A DNA stretch of 16,463 nucleotides from Desulfobacteraceae bacterium (lineage in GTDB: Bacteria > Desulfobacterota > Desulfobacteria > Desulfobacterales > Desulfosarcinaceae). The position numbers and the translations under genes were made by a program. Of the stretch, positions 13,615-16,463 are shown piece after piece. Where the stretch lies: contig JALVQM010000176.1 in assembly GCA_027025615.1 (NCBI GenBank), positions 1-16,463 of the forward strand. Direction: 5' to 3'. A model generated the notes under the pieces. The model did not search any database and had not been told where the DNA came from. It saw only the letters and a program-made list of their open reading frames with translations. Position 1 is the first letter of the stretch, and each line of letters starts with the position of its first letter.

Positions 13615-13791
13615 TCAATCACACCTGTGTGTAATGCTGTTTTTCCGGCCATTGCCCATGGCTATTGTCATAATGAAGGCGGATTGGGTCTTGCAAAGCC
13701 AAGGTTAAATGCATTGGTTCAAGCTGCATCGCTGGGGATACCATCCCTAAGCAATCAGAAATGCCCCGTAGGGTTCAAAGCCTGGATGTAG
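13615..13791 (+). other. Unidentified island: protein-like frame and RNA-like pairing
   Basis: A plus-strand frame of 58 codons, without an ATG until its last codon, reads FPAIAHGYCHNEGGLGLA, then KPRLNALVQAASLGIPSL, and looks more protein-like than its surroundings. The same stretch can fold. AGCTGCATC (13722-13730) pairs with GATGTAGCT (13785-13793) with one G-U. This encloses a hairpin GCT-G-GGGAT/ATCCC-TA-AGC (13731-13752) and a small CCC-GTA-GGG hairpin, and a T-run follows at 13796-13800. It could be a frameshifted gene fossil (an ATG with an upstream GGAGAGG opens in another frame at 13611) or a structured RNA. I cannot name either. Confidence 0.3.
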
Positions 13792-13800
13792 CTGCTTTTT

Positions 13801-14394
13801 GTATAAAACTTATTAAACAGCAACATAACCACTGCGCACCGCAATGGCTTCTAAACAGTGTATTCGGAAATTAAGAGGTATAAAACCATTCCGCCGGGTC
13901 ATGGTATTTCCCCTTATTTACTTAATTTTGCACCCTACTGTATTGCAACATATATTTGTTTCTGTTGGCCTGCTGCTTTTGAAGGTGGGTAAAATGTCAG
14001 ATCATTGTAAAAACTACAGGCGGTGGAAATTTTACAGCAAAGCCCATCTGAAAATAGCATTAACACACCAATTATAGTGATTAACAATATAATACTGTGG
14101 CTGATACAAAATGATAATGTTGTTGACACGTCAATCTGTCCGGTTTTTGTACTGTCCGGGATTGATCAGTCCGATCCGGAGTGCAACCAAAATAAATAGC
14201 GCGGCACAACTGTCTCCTTCAAAGGAAAAATCAAACCGCGGGCAGCTTGACAGCTTTGCAACCTTCCTGCAACCCCAATGCGGCTAATAAATTCAGTCCG
14301 GCAGTATTATATGGTTTGAAGTGATCAAAAGCCATTGGCCGATGGTGTAATCAGATATGTTTTGTGAATAAAGCAAAAGTGGAGGTAAAAGACC
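13801..14394. other. Gene-poor stretch upstream of the lipoprotein
   Basis: A 77-codon frame from an ATG at 13844 is open to 14077 and has one hydrophobic segment (MVFPLIYLILHPTVLQ), but it has no ribosome site and no family likeness, so it is not called. Near 14137-14180 are repeated GTCCG motifs, listed separately. A near-palindrome TTGAC-AC-GTCAA lies at 14123-14134. No clear promoter was chosen for the lipoprotein gene. Confidence 0.4.
14137..14174 (+). repeat. Three GTCCG motifs at 15-16 bp spacing
   Basis: GTCCG occurs at 14138, 14154 and 14169; the first two are part of the longer TGTCCGG. A reverse-oriented ATCCGG follows at once. It lies about 220-260 bp before the lipoprotein start. 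It is iteron-like but short, perhaps a regulator-binding cluster. Confidence 0.3.
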
Positions 14395-15408
14395 ATGAAA
14401 GCTCTTAATGTAATATTCACGCTTTTGTTAACATTAGTGCTGGTAAATTGCGGGGGCGGGGGTAGTAGCGTAAATGGTGGATCACAAGCAATTGATTATT
14501 CAGGAACATATTATGCCAGCATAGCATCAAAACCAAATTCGATGATGCAGATTGATCAAACCGGCAATCAAGTTACATTTACGCTGGATAGTGTGTATTC
14601 TTTTACGGGGCAAGGTACGGTAAGCGGCAACACCATGATTTTATCTTCAGAAGTTGAACCGGATACCACTTTAAACATATCCTTAACCTTCTCGGAAGAT
14701 GGCAATAGCTTTTCAGGGACCTGGGATTTTGTTGACAGCAATGGCACCATAACAGGATCAAAAACCCCATGGATTACTTATGATGTTGATAAGGATGGAA
14801 TTCCCCGATTTGTTGCAAAAGATGTCCTAGAACTTGATAAAATTTCACAAATCTCAAAATTGCGTTCCGGTGCAGGGCATGACTATTCTGACGACTTTGA
14901 ATCATGCAGAAGCATGAAACACTATTTTATACCAAAAGACAGTGTAGACAAACTAAAGGTGAAAGTGTTTTCTCCCATAAACGGCACCGTGGCGGCGCTT
15001 ACAGATGATTGGATGGAAAAAAAATCAACATGGAAAGGCAAGGTTGTCTGCATTAAATCAAAAGATTATCCCGCCTTCTATATAATCATATACCATATCG
15101 ATTTGGTCAATCCACTTGATGTTGGTGATGAGGTTGTTGCAGGCCAACTGATAGGATATCCGGCAGATTATGCAAACGTAACCATTGCCGATACTGCTGT
15201 TGGCGTCATTACGCCAAGCGGATACAAGCTGGTATCATATTTTCAGGTTATGACGAATTCATTATTTCAGAACTATCAGGCCCGTGGCATAAGTTCGAGG
15301 GATGATATGGTAATTACAAAAGAACAAAGGGACGCTGATCCTTTAACATGTGATGGAGAAGAATTTCTAGATAGCGGCCATCTTGAAAACTGGGTAACTC
15401 TCAATTGA
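14395..15408 (+). CDS. Lipoprotein with M23-peptidase-like C-terminal half
   Basis: 337 residues; GGAGG lies 9 nt before the ATG. Residues 1-18 are a lipoprotein signal and the lipobox is LVNC with C19 as the lipidated cysteine, followed by a Gly/Ser linker. No Asp follows the Cys, so outer-membrane sorting is likely. Residues 34-120 form a beta-rich domain with alternating strands (YSGTYYAS, GQGTVSGNT, GNSFSGTWDF). Residues 158-256 resemble the LytM/M23 fold: GHDYSD gives H162-x3-D166, SPINGTV is a typical strand-turn, and VGDEVVAGQLIGYPA is the classic closing hairpin. The second zinc motif H-x-H appears as H234-I-D236, so catalysis is uncertain. The known family cuts peptidoglycan cross-links or serves as a non-catalytic scaffold. 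It has no operon partners. Confidence 0.82.
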   Translation: MKALNVIFTLLLTLVLVNCGGGGSSVNGGSQAIDYSGTYYASIASKPNSMMQIDQTGNQVTFTLDSVYSFTGQGTVSGNTMILSSEVEPDTTLNISLTFSEDGNSFSGTWDFVDSNGTITGSKTPWITYDVDKDGIPRFVAKDVLELDKISQISKLRSGAGHDYSDDFESCRSMKHYFIPKDSVDKLKVKVFSPINGTVAALTDDWMEKKSTWKGKVVCIKSKDYPAFYIIIYHIDLVNPLDVGDEVVAGQLIGYPADYANVTIADTAVGVITPSGYKLVSYFQVMTNSLFQNYQARGISSRDDMVITKEQRDADPLTCDGEEFLDSGHLENWVTLN

Positions 15409-15513
15409 AAATATAAAATTATGACCAGGCAAAATTTACCTTTACCGATCAAAACAGGCTGATTAAAGTTTTTTAACCGCAGCAAGGGAATTTCTGAGCT
15501 TGTTAAAGGTTAC

Positions 15514-15639
15514 ATGGTGGACAAGATCAAACAAGCTATCAAAATTTTCAGAAATGCGTTTTCGGGCCTTTTCCATGCTTTGGTGTTACCACGGGTTCAC
15601 CTGTTGTCGGGAGCACTTTCAGGTCTTACCCAGGCTTGA
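15514..15639 (+). CDS. Possible 41-residue small protein, or 3' remnant
   Basis: ATG at 15514 with AAAGG 4 nt before it. It reads MVDKIKQAIKIFRNAFSGLF, then HALVLPRVHLLSGALSG, an amphipathic to hydrophobic pattern. The frame is open another 22 codons upstream (ISELVKGY and before), which fits equally well with a decayed longer gene. It overlaps the end of the minus-strand frame at 15626-15826; at most one of the two is likely real. No family recognised. Confidence 0.25.
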   Translation: MVDKIKQAIKIFRNAFSGLFHALVLPRVHLLSGALSGLTQA

Positions 15640-15826
15640 AGCCCGAATGGCTCAGGATCTTTTTATATTCAGTATTTTTAAACTGCATGCTGCAACCCGA
15701 ACAGTGGAAGCATGTGCAGTGATAGTCGCGATTTGTATAATGCAAATCAAAACACACCGAATCACCGGGCTCTAATGGAGAGCACCACATACCACGTCCT
15801 TGCCCCGCAATTAGAATTCTAGTCAT
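15626..15826 (-). CDS. Possible Cys-rich 66-residue protein
   Basis: The ATG start has a weak upstream site but a plausible sigma-70 promoter (TTGGTA, 17 nt, TATTTT) ending within about 15 nt. The sequence begins MTRILIAGQGRGMWCSPLEP and contains C-T-C-F-H-C-S-G-C (residues 37-45), which could bind zinc. There are six cysteines and several histidines. No family recognised; small and overlapped, so a chance frame remains likely. Confidence 0.3.
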   Translation of the reverse strand: MTRILIAGQGRGMWCSPLEPGDSVCFDLHYTNRDYHCTCFHCSGCSMQFKNTEYKKILSHSGFKPG

Positions 15827-15985
15827 ATATTTCTAAAATATCATTAAATTATCACCGTACCAAGGCCTGGATTAAGTAAATTCCACACTATGGCTGTAAG
15901 GATTTGGACGATGAACCGACAAACAGAACAAGGTGAGTTTATAAGCGCTGTTTCGTCTACCCTTAACAGCAAAAAGGAGGAATAA
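15827..15985. other. Leader region of the cytochrome gene
   Basis: About 160 bp hold the ribosome site AAAGGAGG (15974-15981 area) and probably the promoter of the cytochrome P460-like gene. A -24/-12 element was looked for and not found. Confidence 0.4.
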
Positions 15986-16463
15986 ATGAAAAAACTGATC
16001 TTTACTGCATTGTGCCTGGTCATTGTGTTCGCTCCGGCTGTTTATGTTTCCGCGGCCGATGAAATGCCGGGAGCAGACACCCAGGCCCTCTGGAACTACA
16101 TAACCAAGGTTTCACCTTATACATCCTGGAGTTTCTGGCCCGATCACAAAGGCATGGTAAAAGGCCGCGCACCTCACGGCCCCTGGCATAAAGTCTATGT
16201 GAATGACAAGGCGCTTAATTCTACCAAAACGCCGGTTCAATATGGTGCCATTGAAGTAAAGGAAAACTACAACCAGTCTAAAAAACTCAAGGTCATTACT
16301 GTTATGTACAAGGTCAAAGGGTACAATCCTGCTGCGGGAGACTGGTTCTGGGTCAAATACCAGTTGAACGGCAAGGCCGACAAATTCGGAAAACCCAAGG
16401 GATGCATCAGTTGTCATGGTGTAAGGGCGGACAACGACTATATCACCGTGCATAACTTCAAAT
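15986..16463 (+). CDS. Cytochrome P460-like secreted c-type heme protein (3' end outside window)
   Basis: The frame runs open from an ATG 5-6 nt after AAAGGAGG to the window end (159 full codons plus one base). Residues 1-23 are a Sec signal peptide (MKKLIFTALCLVIVFAPAVY, cut near VSA-A), so the product is periplasmic. The mature part has the P460 pattern: PHGPWHKVYVNDKAL (63-77), YGAIEVKENY (86-95), ITVMYKVKGYNPAAGDWFWV (104-123), then the heme c motif C140-I-S-C-H144. In known family members the heme may be cross-linked to a Lys or Tyr, and they act on hydroxylamine or NO; many relatives, as here, have no assigned substrate. Function inferred: periplasmic redox or detoxification protein. 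Confidence 0.85.
   Translation, partial: MKKLIFTALCLVIVFAPAVYVSAADEMPGADTQALWNYITKVSPYTSWSFWPDHKGMVKGRAPHGPWHKVYVNDKALNSTKTPVQYGAIEVKENYNQSKKLKVITVMYKVKGYNPAAGDWFWVKYQLNGKADKFGKPKGCISCHGVRADNDYITVHNFK

Noticed and set aside
13680..13700. GGGTCTTGCAAAGCC resembles the GGGACGCAAAGCC of the c-di-GMP (GEMM) riboswitch
   Set aside because: Two extra bases lie in the loop, and the partner helix with GCAAACC and the GAAA tetraloop is absent upstream.
13765..13785. GTAGGGTTCAAAGCC looks like a tRNA T-arm
   Set aside because: No matching acceptor, D or anticodon arm around it.
13844..14077. 77-codon plus-strand frame with one hydrophobic segment
   Set aside because: No ribosome site, no family likeness, composition like the non-coding surroundings.
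16112..16453. 113-codon minus-strand frame opposite the cytochrome gene
   Set aside because: The plus strand encodes a signal peptide, a P460 pattern and CISCH in order; the minus frame is its shadow.

Overview
The window looks like chromosomal DNA of an anaerobic Gram-negative bacterium, most likely a Desulfobacterota (Desulfobacterales-like) member. That is an inference from gene content: the L,L-diaminopimelate aminotransferase (DapL) lysine route, a large iron-sulfur/flavin ene-reductase, a PEP-CTERM protein tail, a cytochrome P460-like heme protein and a DUF2080 protein. No rRNA, tRNA, CRISPR array or intact insertion sequence was seen.

Left part (1-5.2 kb). The window opens inside the 3' half of an EamA/DMT transporter gene. 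Converging on it is a 191-residue protein with a coiled-coil middle and a recombinase-like DNA-binding tail. About 850 bp without an intact gene follow, including a start-less frame that resembles a decayed DDE transposase. Then comes a minus-strand set, Lrp/AsnC regulator - dapL - lysA, which makes lysine and diaminopimelate; the lysA Shine-Dalgarno overlaps the dapL stop.

Middle part (5.2-12.7 kb). A ten-helix membrane protein of unknown function carries an apparent internal duplication. It converges on a 657-residue 2,4-dienoyl-CoA reductase/enoate reductase-type enzyme. Next is a tight two-gene pair: a 61-residue DUF2080 protein with a MazE/AbrB-like stretch, and a GNAT acetyltransferase. 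A second Lrp/AsnC gene precedes a plant-like methionine gamma-lyase, which converges on pheA (chorismate mutase-prephenate dehydratase with an ACT domain). Amino-acid metabolism (Lys, Met, Phe) with two local Lrp regulators is the main theme.

Right part (12.7-16.5 kb). This part is gene-poor and looks eroded. It holds a very good sigma-54 promoter with two near-identical 17-bp repeats at enhancer distance, reading straight into a 59-codon frame that ends in a textbook PEP-CTERM/VPLPA-type sorting tail. The protein body is missing, so I read this as a deletion remnant. Further on are an unidentified 180-nt island, a lipoprotein with an M23-peptidase-like C-terminal half, small doubtful frames, and the 5' part of a secreted cytochrome P460-like gene cut by the window edge.

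The features most worth following up are the sigma-54/PEP-CTERM remnant, the DUF2080-GNAT pair and the duplicated membrane protein.
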